From: Photobacterium frigidiphilum
Lineage (GTDB): Bacteria; Pseudomonadota; Gammaproteobacteria; Enterobacterales; Vibrionaceae
NCBI RefSeq assembly: GCF_003025615.1
Contig: NZ_PYMJ01000003.1
Location: 186,001 to 250,000, forward strand
Direction of reading: 5' to 3'
Length of the DNA stretch: 64,000 nucleotides
Shown here one piece after another: positions 44,365-53,282 of the stretch (positions are counted from its first letter, which is position 1; each line of letters begins with the position of its first letter). Under the pieces are notes generated by a model that was not told the DNA's origin, did not search any database, and saw nothing but the letters and a program-made list of their open reading frames with translations. The position numbers and the translations under genes are program-made.

Positions 44365-46461
44365 TTAGTCTTGGTTGTTGGCTTTTGAACGGGATACGCG
44401 GGCTTCACCCACAAGGGCATCAAAAATCAATATGATGGCCAGCATGACGAAAATCAGTACTGAACCATAAGCGATGGCAATGCCGTATTCGCCATCTTCA
44501 ACGCGGTTTAAGATATACGATGTTGCAACGCGGGTTTCTGGCGTTACCAAGAAAATAATGGCACTTACCGTGGTCATTGCGCGCACAAAGCTGTAGATCA
44601 ATGTTGATAAAATAGCCGGGCGCAATAGTGGAATTAAAATATGGGTAATCGTTTTAAATGAGTTAGCACGTAAGCTCAGTGATGCTTCGTCAAGTGATTT
44701 ATCTAATTGTCCCAAACCTGCAATACCTGCCCGAATTCCCACTGGAATGTTACGCATTACCATTGAAATTATGACGATGACAGCGGTCCCCGTTAAATAA
44801 ACCGGCGCATCATTAAACGCTAGGATATAAGAAACACCAGCCACCGTTCCTGGTACGGCGAAACAAAGCATGGTGGCGAATTCAATCACTTTTTTGCCAT
44901 GAAATTGCTGGCGTACTACGATGTAAGCAATTAATAAGCCGAATAATGCAGTCAGTGGGGCTGCAACACCTGCATAGGTCATGGTGGTAAGCAATGACGG
45001 CCATGCCCCTTCGCTAAATCCCATACCAAACAGGTTGATGTAGTTGTCTAGCGTTAAGCTGTAATCAACTCCCCAGTTAACGGTGAAACTGCCGAAGACA
45101 ATGCTGCCGTACAGTAAGATATTGAATGCCATCCAAAAGTACAGTAAACCAGAGACGCCATATTTAAGTCCCGTAGGTAAGGGTTGTACATCACCACGGT
45201 AAGATTTACCGGAAATGGTTACGTAAGAACGTTTACCAATCCAAATATACTGGATAACGAAAATAGCGAGAGAGAAGATTAATAGTACCGCACCCAAAGT
45301 ACTGGCAGATGCATAATCAAGCTGCGCACCAGCAATGTAAAAATATATCTGAGTGGCTAATACATCGAAGCTTCCTCCTAGTACTAGCGGGTTACTGAAA
45401 TCAGCTAGCGATTGCACAAAAATAATTAGAAATGAGTTAGCCAGCGCAGGTTTAAGTAGTGGCATTACAATTTGAAAGAATGTTTGATAACGGTTTGCAC
45501 GAAGAGTGTAAGAGGCCTCTTCTAAGGATGGAGAAAGCGACTTCATTGCACCATCAAGGATCATGAAAGACATTGGTGAAAAGGCTAAAACTTGTGCCAT
45601 CCAAATCCCAGTGAAACCATATAACCAGTTCGTGTGCTGTAAGCCAAACCAATCAACCATAAGCTCAGTAATATACCCTGAGCGTCCTAGCATTAAAGTA
45701 ACACCAAGGCCGACAACAAAGGGTGGCGTAACAATGGGTAATATTGAGAAAATACGTGCGATAAAGGCAGAACGCTTAGCGATTCTAGTGGTATAAATAG
45801 CGAATACAAGACCAAAAATGGTCGCGACAACGCCCACTGAGGTACCCAGCATGATGGAATTTAAAATGATCTGAATAATTTGCGAGCGGCCTAAAATCTC
45901 AACAAATTGCCACATCACGAAGTTACCCATGTCATCTTGGAACATAGGTACAAAGATGGCGATACTTGGATATATAATAAAGATACTGATTAATGAAACA
46001 ATACTAACCAATGCACCTATAACAAAAATATCACCGCCGAGATATTCCAGTCGAGCTAAAGCCAGTGTTATTACACAACCTAGGGTGATGAATAAGACGA
46101 TAGTGGCATAGCCTAAGCCTTGTTCGGTGTACCAAGATGACAACAACGTAAATAACACACAGAAACCAGCATAGCTGATATCAAATTGGTGACGCTTTTT
46201 TGCGTATTTGTCTTGTGCCTGAAAAGGGCGGATCAACAGTACTAAAGGCATGGTAAACCATAGCCACGAAATGTTCATTCCACTCCAACCCATCGCCTCT
46301 TTAAATTCTTGAGACGTCGATTCGAATACACCGTAATCGAGGGAAAAAGAGGGCAATAACACAAAGGCTCCGATCAAGGCGATGATCCAATAAAAAATGG
46401 GGTCGCGTTGCTCTGAACTTTGAAGCTGCCTTAAGTCTGATTCAGCTGCTAAGTTATTCAT
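44365..46461 (-). CDS. afuB: ABC transporter permease AfuB, fused two-domain
   Basis: An inner-membrane permease of 698 aa with about twelve segments. It is a duplication: two EAA loops are visible, SLEEASYTLRANRYQTFFQI and SLDEASLSLRANSFKTITHI, one per half, so one chain replaces the usual permease pair. A four-segment N-terminal part precedes the first MetI-like half. It lies 18 bases before afuC and 139 bases after afuA. Iron (FbpB) and hexose phosphate (AfuB) permeases of this family look alike; cargo is taken from context. Confidence 0.87.
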   Translation of the reverse strand: MNNLAAESDLRQLQSSEQRDPIFYWIIALIGAFVLLPSFSLDYGVFESTSQEFKEAMGWSGMNISWLWFTMPLVLLIRPFQAQDKYAKKRHQFDISYAGFCVLFTLLSSWYTEQGLGYATIVLFITLGCVITLALARLEYLGGDIFVIGALVSIVSLISIFIIYPSIAIFVPMFQDDMGNFVMWQFVEILGRSQIIQIILNSIMLGTSVGVVATIFGLVFAIYTTRIAKRSAFIARIFSILPIVTPPFVVGLGVTLMLGRSGYITELMVDWFGLQHTNWLYGFTGIWMAQVLAFSPMSFMILDGAMKSLSPSLEEASYTLRANRYQTFFQIVMPLLKPALANSFLIIFVQSLADFSNPLVLGGSFDVLATQIYFYIAGAQLDYASASTLGAVLLIFSLAIFVIQYIWIGKRSYVTISGKSYRGDVQPLPTGLKYGVSGLLYFWMAFNILLYGSIVFGSFTVNWGVDYSLTLDNYINLFGMGFSEGAWPSLLTTMTYAGVAAPLTALFGLLIAYIVVRQQFHGKKVIEFATMLCFAVPGTVAGVSYILAFNDAPVYLTGTAVIVIISMVMRNIPVGIRAGIAGLGQLDKSLDEASLSLRANSFKTITHILIPLLRPAILSTLIYSFVRAMTTVSAIIFLVTPETRVATSYILNRVEDGEYGIAIAYGSVLIFVMLAIILIFDALVGEARVSRSKANNQD

Positions 46462-46552
46462 TGTTAATTACCAAAATCGAGTTGTTTAATTAATGTGTTC
46501 ATTAACGTTGAGGTGTAAAAAGCCCCAAGAAAAATCTCGTTATATTGAATAT

Positions 46553-46583
46553 CGGAAAAAGTGAGCAGCACTCAGCACTGCTC
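46553..46583 (-). terminator. Intercistronic hairpin between afuA and afuB
   Basis: On the minus strand GAGCAG (46583-46578) pairs with CTGCTC (46568-46563) and is followed by ACTTTTT. It lies 17 bases past the afuA stop in the 139-base gap. It resembles a partial terminator that would give more binding protein than permease. Confidence 0.55.
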
Positions 46584-46599
46584 AAATATTATGAGGGAA

Positions 46600-47634
46600 T
46601 TACTCGCCCATTTTAACGATGTTTACCCACTTATTGATCAGGCGTTTACGTTCGCTAGACGAACCATAGGTTTCCATGTCGTAGTCAATAAGAGATAAAG
46701 CTTTTAGATCGAGCGCATTGGGTGATTGAGTCGCTTGAGTATTGGTCAAAATTTGGAATGATTTGCCTTTTTGCCATGCTAGCTGTTGGCCATCTTTAGA
46801 CAGTGCCCAGTCAACAAACAACTTAGCGTTATCAATATTGCGAGCACCTTTTAGTATGCTGATCCCGCCAATTTCGTAACCAGTACCTTCACAAGGAGAG
46901 ATCAGTTCTAATGGTGCCCCTTTTGATTGCTCTAATGAGTAATCGTGTAAGAAACCGATGCCAATTGCGATTTCACCTCGTGCTGCGTTACGAGATGGGG
47001 TAACGCCAGATTTGGTGTACTGGGAGATATTGTTATCGAGATCTTTAAAGTATGTAAATGCCTTATCTTCATCCCATAATTGAATGAAGGTTGCCAATGC
47101 AGTGTAGGCAGTACCTGAGCTTTGTGGATCGGCGATTTGAATTTCATCTTTGTATTCTGGCTTGGTTAAATCACTCCAGCAAAGTGGGATGTCTAAGCCT
47201 TTTTCTGCTAAGCGTTTAGTGTTCACGCCAAAGCCTAAAATACCCATGTAAACGGCAGATGAGTAATTGCCTTTACGTTTGGCTGGATCTTTAAAGTTAT
47301 CCATGATGAATTCAAGTTGTGGTGATTTATAGGCCTGCAGTAAGTCCATTTCACCCGCTTGGGACTGTGGATCCAATGTGCCGCCGTACCATACGTCGGC
47401 ACGAGGATTTTTCTTTTCTGCTTCAATTTTCGCTAATGTACTGCCTGAACCATTGCGAATAAAAGATGTTTTCACGTCGTATTTTTCAGAAAAAGCCTTG
47501 GTTTCAGCTTCACACATGGCATTAGTGGCGCTGCAATATACAACTAACCGGCCTTCTGCCATTGCTGTTGGTACGGCAAATGCTGAACCAATGATGCAGG
47601 CAGCTAACAGACTATATTGTGTTCTAGCTTTCAT
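46600..47634 (-). CDS. afuA: Periplasmic sugar-phosphate binding protein AfuA
   Basis: A 344-aa periplasmic substrate-binding protein of the FbpA/AfuA group, with a signal peptide (MKARTQYSLLAACIIGSAFA, cleaved after AMA at 26). The mature part begins EGRLVVYCSATNAMCEAE. His230, Asp231 (FLHDYS) and Glu254 (CEGTGYEIGG) correspond, with a 25-residue offset, to the His205/Asp206/Glu229 that I recall as sugar-phosphate ligands in Actinobacillus AfuA; the tandem Tyr pair of ferric-binding proteins is not seen. AGAGGAC precedes the ATG; a longer reading would add 33 residues of leader. It is first of afuABC and directly downstream of uhpC. Confidence 0.85.
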   Translation of the reverse strand: MKARTQYSLLAACIIGSAFAVPTAMAEGRLVVYCSATNAMCEAETKAFSEKYDVKTSFIRNGSGSTLAKIEAEKKNPRADVWYGGTLDPQSQAGEMDLLQAYKSPQLEFIMDNFKDPAKRKGNYSSAVYMGILGFGVNTKRLAEKGLDIPLCWSDLTKPEYKDEIQIADPQSSGTAYTALATFIQLWDEDKAFTYFKDLDNNISQYTKSGVTPSRNAARGEIAIGIGFLHDYSLEQSKGAPLELISPCEGTGYEIGGISILKGARNIDNAKLFVDWALSKDGQQLAWQKGKSFQILTNTQATQSPNALDLKALSLIDYDMETYGSSSERKRLINKWVNIVKMGE

Positions 47635-47663
47635 TATTATGTCCTCTGTTTTTATTATAAATG

Positions 47664-47718
47664 CAGTGTCATAGAGCGATGGTAGGTGACACTGTGTTTT
47701 TATCGCATCCTGCGATAA
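47664..47718. promoter_or_regulatory. Two perfect dyads upstream of afuA (candidate operators)
   Basis: CAGTGTCA-N15-TGACACTG (47664-47694) and TTATCGCA-tcc-TGCGATAA (47700-47718) are perfect 8-bp inverted repeats in the 180-base uhpC-afuA gap, 30-85 bases before the afuA start. Neither has a T run after it on the minus strand, so they look more like operators than terminators. UhpA or another regulator could bind. Confidence 0.45.
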
Positions 47719-47814
47719 ATCTTTATCATCCAACAGCCTATGGGCTATTGGGTAACTTTATTCAGAAGCTAGATAACGCCAGTTTAGTTTGTACACATAA
47801 GGCGGTTGATCATA

Positions 47815-49140
47815 CTAGGTTGCAGTAATTGAAGGCTGCTGTGCTTTAACAAAGGGTAATATCAGCAGGCCAATAGAGGCGGCTGAAAATGTAATTATGC
47901 TGAAGAAACCATCCCAGCTAAATTGCTCGATAACCAATGATATTGGGTAGCTTGCTAGCGCGGCTCCTAAATATCCGAACAAGCCGACAAATCCAGTTGC
48001 TGTTCCAGCAACACTTTTGTGTGAGCATTCAGCTGCAGCCATTCCAATCATCATTTGTGGACCAAAAATAAAGAATCCAATGGAGAAAAAACAACAAGCC
48101 AAGACTGAAAAGTTATTCATAGGTGTAAGCCATAGTGCGGCGACAGAAATGAAAATACCCAATGCGAAAATTAAGTTCATGGGGGCTCGATTACCATGAA
48201 AAAATCGATCTGAACCCCAGCCGCCAAACAATGAACCTAGAAATCCTCCCACTTCGAACATTGAAACGGCGGCATTGGCTGAAAATAAATCAAAACCATG
48301 ACGTTCAATTAAGTAGAGATTTCCCCAATCATTAATTGCAATGCGTACCACATACACTAAAAAGTACGAGCTACACAACAACCAGATATATTTGTTGCCA
48401 ATGACATAGGTTTTCAATATTTGACGAAAAGATAGCCCACGGCCTTCTTGTTCTTGTAATAACTCTAATTCATCGTTTCGCCATTGACCTACGGTGGGTA
48501 ACCCCATGGTTGTAGGCTTATCTCGCATACGAAAACAGAGCACGATACCTACTAAAATTGCCAGAATGCCGGGAATAATAAAGCCATATCGCCAACCCCA
48601 AGTCATGGCGGTAAAACCAATACCCAGCGGGACTAAAGCTCCCCCTAAATTGTGGCAAGTATTCCAAATTGACCACCAAAAACCACGCTCTGTACGGGAA
48701 TACCATGTTGTGAGCAATTTGGCACAAGGGGGCCAACCCCAGCCTTGGAAAAAAGCATTCAATGTCCACAAAATGGCAAACATTGCCAGAGATGAACTTA
48801 AACCAAATGCAATATTGATGATTCCGGTGGCGATCAAGCCTAATCCCATGAAATAGCTTGGTTTAGACTGGTCGCTGACCATGCCAGAAACAAATTTTGA
48901 TACGCCATACGTGATATAGAATAGGGTGCCGAGAAACCCGATGTCTGAATGCTCCAAGCCAAGATCAGCTAACATGGCTGGCATGGCAAAGTTGAGACTT
49001 TTTCGGGTGAAATAAAACATGCCATAACCGATATACATTGAAAACATTAAATGCAATCGCCAATATTTGTACGTAGCGTCGATTTGTTGTTTATCGGTTA
49101 TTATTTTTGTAGGTTGCTCTGATGTTAGGAAACCTATCAT
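47815..49140 (-). CDS. uhpC: Hexose-phosphate sensor protein UhpC (MFS)
   Basis: A 12-segment MFS membrane protein of 441 aa (E. coli UhpC is 440). It carries runs I recognise from UhpC: GTLFYITYGVSKFVSGMVSD, GLGLIATGIINIAFGLSSSL, WYSRTERGFWWSIWNT, INDWGNLY, and QMMIGMAAAECSHK. UhpC senses external glucose-6-phosphate and activates UhpB; transport is done by UhpT, which is absent here. It lies between uhpB and afuA. GlpT/UhpT/PgtP are close relatives, but order after uhpA-uhpB and the INDWGNLY run favour UhpC. Confidence 0.88.
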   Translation of the reverse strand: MIGFLTSEQPTKIITDKQQIDATYKYWRLHLMFSMYIGYGMFYFTRKSLNFAMPAMLADLGLEHSDIGFLGTLFYITYGVSKFVSGMVSDQSKPSYFMGLGLIATGIINIAFGLSSSLAMFAILWTLNAFFQGWGWPPCAKLLTTWYSRTERGFWWSIWNTCHNLGGALVPLGIGFTAMTWGWRYGFIIPGILAILVGIVLCFRMRDKPTTMGLPTVGQWRNDELELLQEQEGRGLSFRQILKTYVIGNKYIWLLCSSYFLVYVVRIAINDWGNLYLIERHGFDLFSANAAVSMFEVGGFLGSLFGGWGSDRFFHGNRAPMNLIFALGIFISVAALWLTPMNNFSVLACCFFSIGFFIFGPQMMIGMAAAECSHKSVAGTATGFVGLFGYLGAALASYPISLVIEQFSWDGFFSIITFSAASIGLLILPFVKAQQPSITAT

Positions 49141-49240
49141 GGCGGCGCTATCTCCCTATTGCCTGAATGAATAGTACGGAAAGAATTACGATAAAGAATG
49201 AGACAGGTTTGTAAATGACTAGGAAAAATTCCTAGATTAT

Positions 49241-50854
49241 TTAACTTGAGGTGATTTTTGTGGGCAAGTTAACAATAATTCGAGTGCCTTTATTGGTGTC
49301 GAATGTATTGTTAGCTTGATTAGTGTGGCTTTTATTTTGTCCGATGTAGAGGTCACCGCCTAGAGCACTAACCCGTTCTTCTATTCCTTTTAAACCTAAC
49401 CCCTTGCTACGCCAATTCGTTGGTAAGCCGCAGCCATTATCTCGTAATTCAAGGCTAAAAATATCGCCGGGTACTAAGCTCAGCTGTACCTCTGTGGCGT
49501 GTGAATGCTTGGTGACGTTATTTAATAGCTCTTGCACAATGCGATACAGCGTGACTGCCGTAATGTCATCGAGCTTGTTGGTGGCAATACCAATATTGAT
49601 TTTAAAGTCGATCTGACGCTCAGCAAATTTCATTTCGTGCGCAAGCTGGCGTAATGCGCTTTCTAGTCCTAGCTCATCAAGAATATGTGGGCGTAATTGG
49701 GTTAACAGCTGTTTAGTTGTGCTGTGTATGCGCATGGCTAACGTATTGATTGTTTCTGCGGTATTTTTTGTATTCAGTTCTTGAGTTGTTCGGTCGACAA
49801 GCATGGCTTGGATCTGAATGGCCGTAATATTCTGACCAATTTCGTCGTGTAGTTCCCGTGCCACTGATTTTCTAATGTTTTCCTCAACTTGTACTAATTG
49901 GCAAGCGAGATATTGTTTGCTTGCAAGTTCATCAGCCAGATCTTTGTTCGCTTGTTGTAATTTTTGGGCTAGTAGGTATTGGCGGCTTATCGCTATCCCC
50001 AATCCAAGCCCGACTAAAGCTTGTGTTGTGATAAAAATTTGTAACTCTTGGTCTGTAGTAAATGAGCCTGAAATTTGACGAGCCGTCGTGAGCAAGATGC
50101 TGTTCATTACCGTGGCAAGAACACCGCCTTGCCAGCCATAGTGATAAGCCATAAAAATATTGGGTAACAGAATGATCAATAGTCCGAGAGGTTTCATTTG
50201 ATCTAATAGTGTGAGTTCAGCAACGAGCCCTATACAGAAAAAAGCAATACTCCAGAGTAACGCCGAAGGGCGAAGGGTGATTTCTTTATGCACTAAGGTT
50301 GGGCTTAATGGTATCCAGATTTTATGATGGAGGTAATCATAAAGTAGATACAAGAACGGGGTCAGCAACACACCGCCAGTAATGGAGGCAATCGCACACG
50401 AAAAGGCATATTGAAGTGATAAATCTAATGGCTTCATTAATAATAGGATCATGATGCCCATGATTACGCCATGTACTAAGACCAATAACACCAAGGCGAG
50501 TAATTTCTGCCAATAGGTTGTTAGTTTTCGCCAATTATGAGTAAAAGGAATCGCGAGGAAGTAGCTGAAAAATGGACACAATAATAATAATATGTCCTGA
50601 GGTTGATGGTTGATGATAGACAGTAGCCATGCTGAAATCAGGCATTCACTAATGACAAATAATCGCCAATAACGGCGAGCGGTTAATACGAATACCGCGA
50701 GTCTTAATCCGGTGGGAAGAAATAACCCTGCAAGTAGTAAATCAGCGGAGAGGTAGCTGCTGATACTCCATAAGCAAAACCAACTGATGCTATAGATAAT
50801 AAAGCTAAAAGAATACGAAAAATAACGATTACTGAGGTGCTCTGCTTGATTCAT
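49241..50854 (-). CDS. uhpB: Sensor histidine kinase UhpB
   Basis: A 537-aa membrane kinase (E. coli UhpB is about 500). The first 290 residues hold about eight hydrophobic segments (MASE1-like). A coiled linker (QKLQQANKDLADELASKQ) leads to the HisKA_3 block VARELHDEIGQNITAIQIQA with the phospho-acceptor His. The ATPase part has LYRIVQELLNNVTKHSHA and LRDNGCGLP, then GLGLKGIEERVSALGG. Its ATG is 3 bases after the uhpA stop. It is expected to phosphorylate UhpA when UhpC binds sugar phosphate. Confidence 0.86.
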   Translation of the reverse strand: MNQAEHLSNRYFSYSFSFIIYSISWFCLWSISSYLSADLLLAGLFLPTGLRLAVFVLTARRYWRLFVISECLISAWLLSIINHQPQDILLLLCPFFSYFLAIPFTHNWRKLTTYWQKLLALVLLVLVHGVIMGIMILLLMKPLDLSLQYAFSCAIASITGGVLLTPFLYLLYDYLHHKIWIPLSPTLVHKEITLRPSALLWSIAFFCIGLVAELTLLDQMKPLGLLIILLPNIFMAYHYGWQGGVLATVMNSILLTTARQISGSFTTDQELQIFITTQALVGLGLGIAISRQYLLAQKLQQANKDLADELASKQYLACQLVQVEENIRKSVARELHDEIGQNITAIQIQAMLVDRTTQELNTKNTAETINTLAMRIHSTTKQLLTQLRPHILDELGLESALRQLAHEMKFAERQIDFKINIGIATNKLDDITAVTLYRIVQELLNNVTKHSHATEVQLSLVPGDIFSLELRDNGCGLPTNWRSKGLGLKGIEERVSALGGDLYIGQNKSHTNQANNTFDTNKGTRIIVNLPTKITSS

Positions 50855-50857
50855 GAT

Positions 50858-51484
50858 TTATTCGGCGAGTAATTTATGTTGAAGCGCAAAACGAATAAGA
50901 TCGACGTTATTAGACAGCCCCAGTTTGCTGAGAATATTAGCGCGATGAACATGAATGGTTTTATAGCTAATGGAAAGTATGATGCCAGCCTCTTTAACAT
51001 CTTTACCCTGAATAAGATGAGTAAAGACCTCGTATTCACGTTTGGTTAATGCGTCTAAGGCCTTGGGCGCGACAGGCGCATTACTGAGGTTAAACAAGGC
51101 ATCGGCGCAGAGGTAACGATCGCCATTGGCGACGGTACGTATGGCCGTCACTAATTCTACGGGGCCACATCGTTTAGATAAGTACCCACATGCGCCAGCT
51201 TCAATTGCTTTACTTACAAAAGACGCTGAATCATAAATACTAAGAATAATGGCTCTAAAGTTAGGATGTTTTGCGCGCAGTTTTTCTAATAGAATTAGGC
51301 CACTTTCATCGGGCATCGAGATATCAATAACCGCAACATCGATATCAGACACTGACAATGCTGTGTAGGCCTCACTTGCACGACCATATTCCCCTCTTAC
51401 TTCAATATCAGATTCGACATTAAGCAACTGAGCAAAACCGGAACGTACCATAAGGTGGTCGTCAACTAAGGCTACGGTAATCAT
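50858..51484 (-). CDS. uhpA: Response regulator UhpA (NarL/LuxR type)
   Basis: A 208-aa regulator. The receiver opens MITVALVDDHLMVRSGFAQLL, nearly identical to the E. coli UhpA start. The phospho-acceptor Asp lies in VAVIDISMPDESGL, and AGACGYLSKRCGPVEL is also UhpA-like. The LuxR-type helix-turn-helix holds LTKREYEVF and YKTIHVHRANILSKLGLSNNVDL. The start at 51484 has TAGGAAT upstream; a longer reading would add nine residues. It is first in uhpA-uhpB-uhpC-afuA-afuB-afuC. Confidence 0.9.
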   Translation of the reverse strand: MITVALVDDHLMVRSGFAQLLNVESDIEVRGEYGRASEAYTALSVSDIDVAVIDISMPDESGLILLEKLRAKHPNFRAIILSIYDSASFVSKAIEAGACGYLSKRCGPVELVTAIRTVANGDRYLCADALFNLSNAPVAPKALDALTKREYEVFTHLIQGKDVKEAGIILSISYKTIHVHRANILSKLGLSNNVDLIRFALQHKLLAE

Positions 51485-51593
51485 AATGACATTCCTAATT
51501 ATATAGATCACATCGTCGCAAAAGTGAAACCAGCATACAATTTAGAGTCGGTTTAGATGTGATGGTCGTCGCGAAATAGTACTATTGCGTGCA

Positions 51594-51623
51594 ATAAATA
51601 GAGCCACACGTCTTGTGTGGCTC
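51594..51623 (-). terminator. Terminator of amtB
   Basis: GAGCCACAC (51601-51609) pairs perfectly with GTGTGGCTC (51615-51623) around 5 nt. On the minus strand it is followed by TATTTATT. It lies 70 bases past the amtB stop and before uhpA on the same strand. Confidence 0.75.
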
Positions 51624-51692
51624 ATTGGATTACCTTTATATTATCTGTCTATATCTTTTGTTTATATGGCTTTTAGCCATTGTTCATAGTTT

Positions 51693-52925
51693 TTAATCTT
51701 CGCTAACAGACCCGATTTTGTGGATAGCTAAATCAGCACCTTTGTATTCATCTTCGTCAGTTAAGCGTAAGCCAACAGTTTTCTTGATGATGCCGTAAAC
51801 AATGAAAGCGCCGATAACCGCAATAGCAATACCAGCCAGTGTACCAATGACTTGACTTGCTAAACTTACACCACCTAAACCACCGAACGCTTCACTACCA
51901 AAAATACCCGCAGCAATACCGCCCCAAGCACCACATACGCCATGAAGTGGCCATACACCTAATACATCATCAAGGTGAAGACGGTTTTGAATATAGGTAA
52001 ATAGCCATACGAAAAGCGCACCGGCAATGGCACCAGTTACTAAGGCGCCAATGGGGTGCATAAGATCAGAACCCGCACATACAGCAACCAAACCAGCTAA
52101 AGGACCGTTGTGAATGAAACCTGGGTCATTTTTTCCAACAAAAAGGGACGTAAGAATACCGCCAACCATCGCCATCAACGTATTTACAGCAACAAGACCA
52201 CTAATACTGCCCATTGTTTGTGCCGACATAACATTAAAGCCGAACCAACCAATGGTTAAAATCCAAGCCCCCAAAGCGAGAAACGGAATATTAGATGGGG
52301 CAAAGGCAATTAAACGTCCACCACGGTAACGACCATTTCGAATACCCAACATGGCAACGGCAACTAGGGCTATCCAACCACCAACAGCGTGCACAACCAC
52401 TGATCCCGCAAAATCATGGAACCCAAAACCAAATGTTTCGGTTAACCAACCCTGAAAGCCGTAATTACCATTCCACATGATACCTTCGAAAAACGGGTAG
52501 ACAAAAGCAACGATAAAAAAAGATGCCACGAGCATGGGGTAGAAGCGAGCTCGCTCTGCAACACCACCGGAAATAATGGCGGGAATGGCTGCTGCAAACG
52601 TCATTAAGAAGAAAAACTTCACTAATTCGTAGCCATTAATCGCACTTAACTGCTCAGCACTTGAGAAGAAAGTGACGTCGTATGCGACCCAGTAACCAAT
52701 AAAGAAATAAGCCATCGCAGAAAACCCAAAATCGGCAATAATTTTGACTAAAGCATTCACTTGGTTTTTTTGTCTAACAGTACCGACTTCTAGAAAGGCA
52801 AAACCTGCGTGCATGGCAAGTACCATGATTGCACCCAATAGAATAAATAAAGTGTCAGAACTTTGAACTAGCGTTTCTACAGCATGACTAATATTGTCCA
52901 CAAACGTCACCACATCCTTGTACAT
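51693..52925 (-). CDS. amtB: Ammonium transporter Amt
   Basis: An inner-membrane ammonium channel of 410 aa with about eleven segments. The opening LGAIMVLAMHAGFAFLEVGTVRQKN, the pore His in HDFAGSVVVHAVGGW, the second pore His in VWPLHGVCGAWGG, and NGPLAGLVAVCAG are the family hallmarks. No signal peptide is evident. It is monocistronic with no glnK next to it, unlike enteric glnK-amtB, so its PII partner must be elsewhere. Expression probably needs sigma-54 and NtrC: a good -24/-12 promoter and two NtrC-like sites lie upstream. Confidence 0.93.
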   Translation of the reverse strand: MYKDVVTFVDNISHAVETLVQSSDTLFILLGAIMVLAMHAGFAFLEVGTVRQKNQVNALVKIIADFGFSAMAYFFIGYWVAYDVTFFSSAEQLSAINGYELVKFFFLMTFAAAIPAIISGGVAERARFYPMLVASFFIVAFVYPFFEGIMWNGNYGFQGWLTETFGFGFHDFAGSVVVHAVGGWIALVAVAMLGIRNGRYRGGRLIAFAPSNIPFLALGAWILTIGWFGFNVMSAQTMGSISGLVAVNTLMAMVGGILTSLFVGKNDPGFIHNGPLAGLVAVCAGSDLMHPIGALVTGAIAGALFVWLFTYIQNRLHLDDVLGVWPLHGVCGAWGGIAAGIFGSEAFGGLGGVSLASQVIGTLAGIAIAVIGAFIVYGIIKKTVGLRLTDEDEYKGADLAIHKIGSVSED

Positions 52926-52986
52926 TAATATTGTGTTTAGGTATTTCTATTTTTTATACGCATTTAATATGCTAATTGCTTATCAA

Positions 52987-53001
52987 GCATATTTTATGCC
53001 A
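52987..53001 (-). promoter_or_regulatory. Sigma-54 promoter of amtB
   Basis: TGGCATAAAATATGC on the minus strand matches TGGCAC-N5-TTGC at the key -24 GG and -12 GC with correct spacing (one mismatch in each element). It lies 62 bases before the amtB start, so transcription would start near 52975. Confidence 0.65.
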
Positions 53002-53091
53002 GCGTGAACCATAATGGGGTGTCATATTGGTGCATACACATATTGATAGTGGTAACTGTTTGTTTTTGAAAAGACAGTGATTGTTTCTAGC

Positions 53092-53106
53092 GCACGTAAT
53101 TCGTGC
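53092..53106. promoter_or_regulatory. NtrC-like binding site (proximal)
   Basis: GCAC-N7-GTGC (GCACGTAATTCGTGC) is a perfect dyad of the NtrC type, about 90 bp upstream of the predicted -24 element. Confidence 0.55.
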
Positions 53107-53198
53107 ATTAGAAATAAAGAGAAGAGTGTTTTAAAAATATACCGCTTAATATGCAACACTGCCTTTCGTTCCATATTGGTGCGATGAATAATGAATTC

Positions 53199-53213
53199 GC
53201 ACTTATTTGGTGC
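53199..53213. promoter_or_regulatory. NtrC-like binding site (distal)
   Basis: GCAC-TTATTTG-GTGC has the same GCAC-N7-GTGC form, 107 bp (about ten helical turns) from the proximal site. Confidence 0.5.
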
Positions 53214-53222
53214 GTGTGAGCA

Positions 53223-53282
53223 TATACCTAAGCTACCTCAAAATCCTCGCTGAAACGAGTATCTTGAGGTAACTTTGGTATA
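53223..53282. repeat. Dispersed palindromic element, complete copy 4
   Basis: TATACCTAAGCTACCTCAAA and its near-complement enclose the same loop dyad as copy 1 (CTCG ctgaaa CGAG). It differs from copy 1 at a few positions only. Confidence 0.85.

Noticed and set aside
43291-47634. Ferric-iron ABC transporter (FbpABC)
   Set aside because: Family resemblance is real, but uhpABC is next door and the binding protein keeps sugar-phosphate residues rather than the iron Tyr pair.
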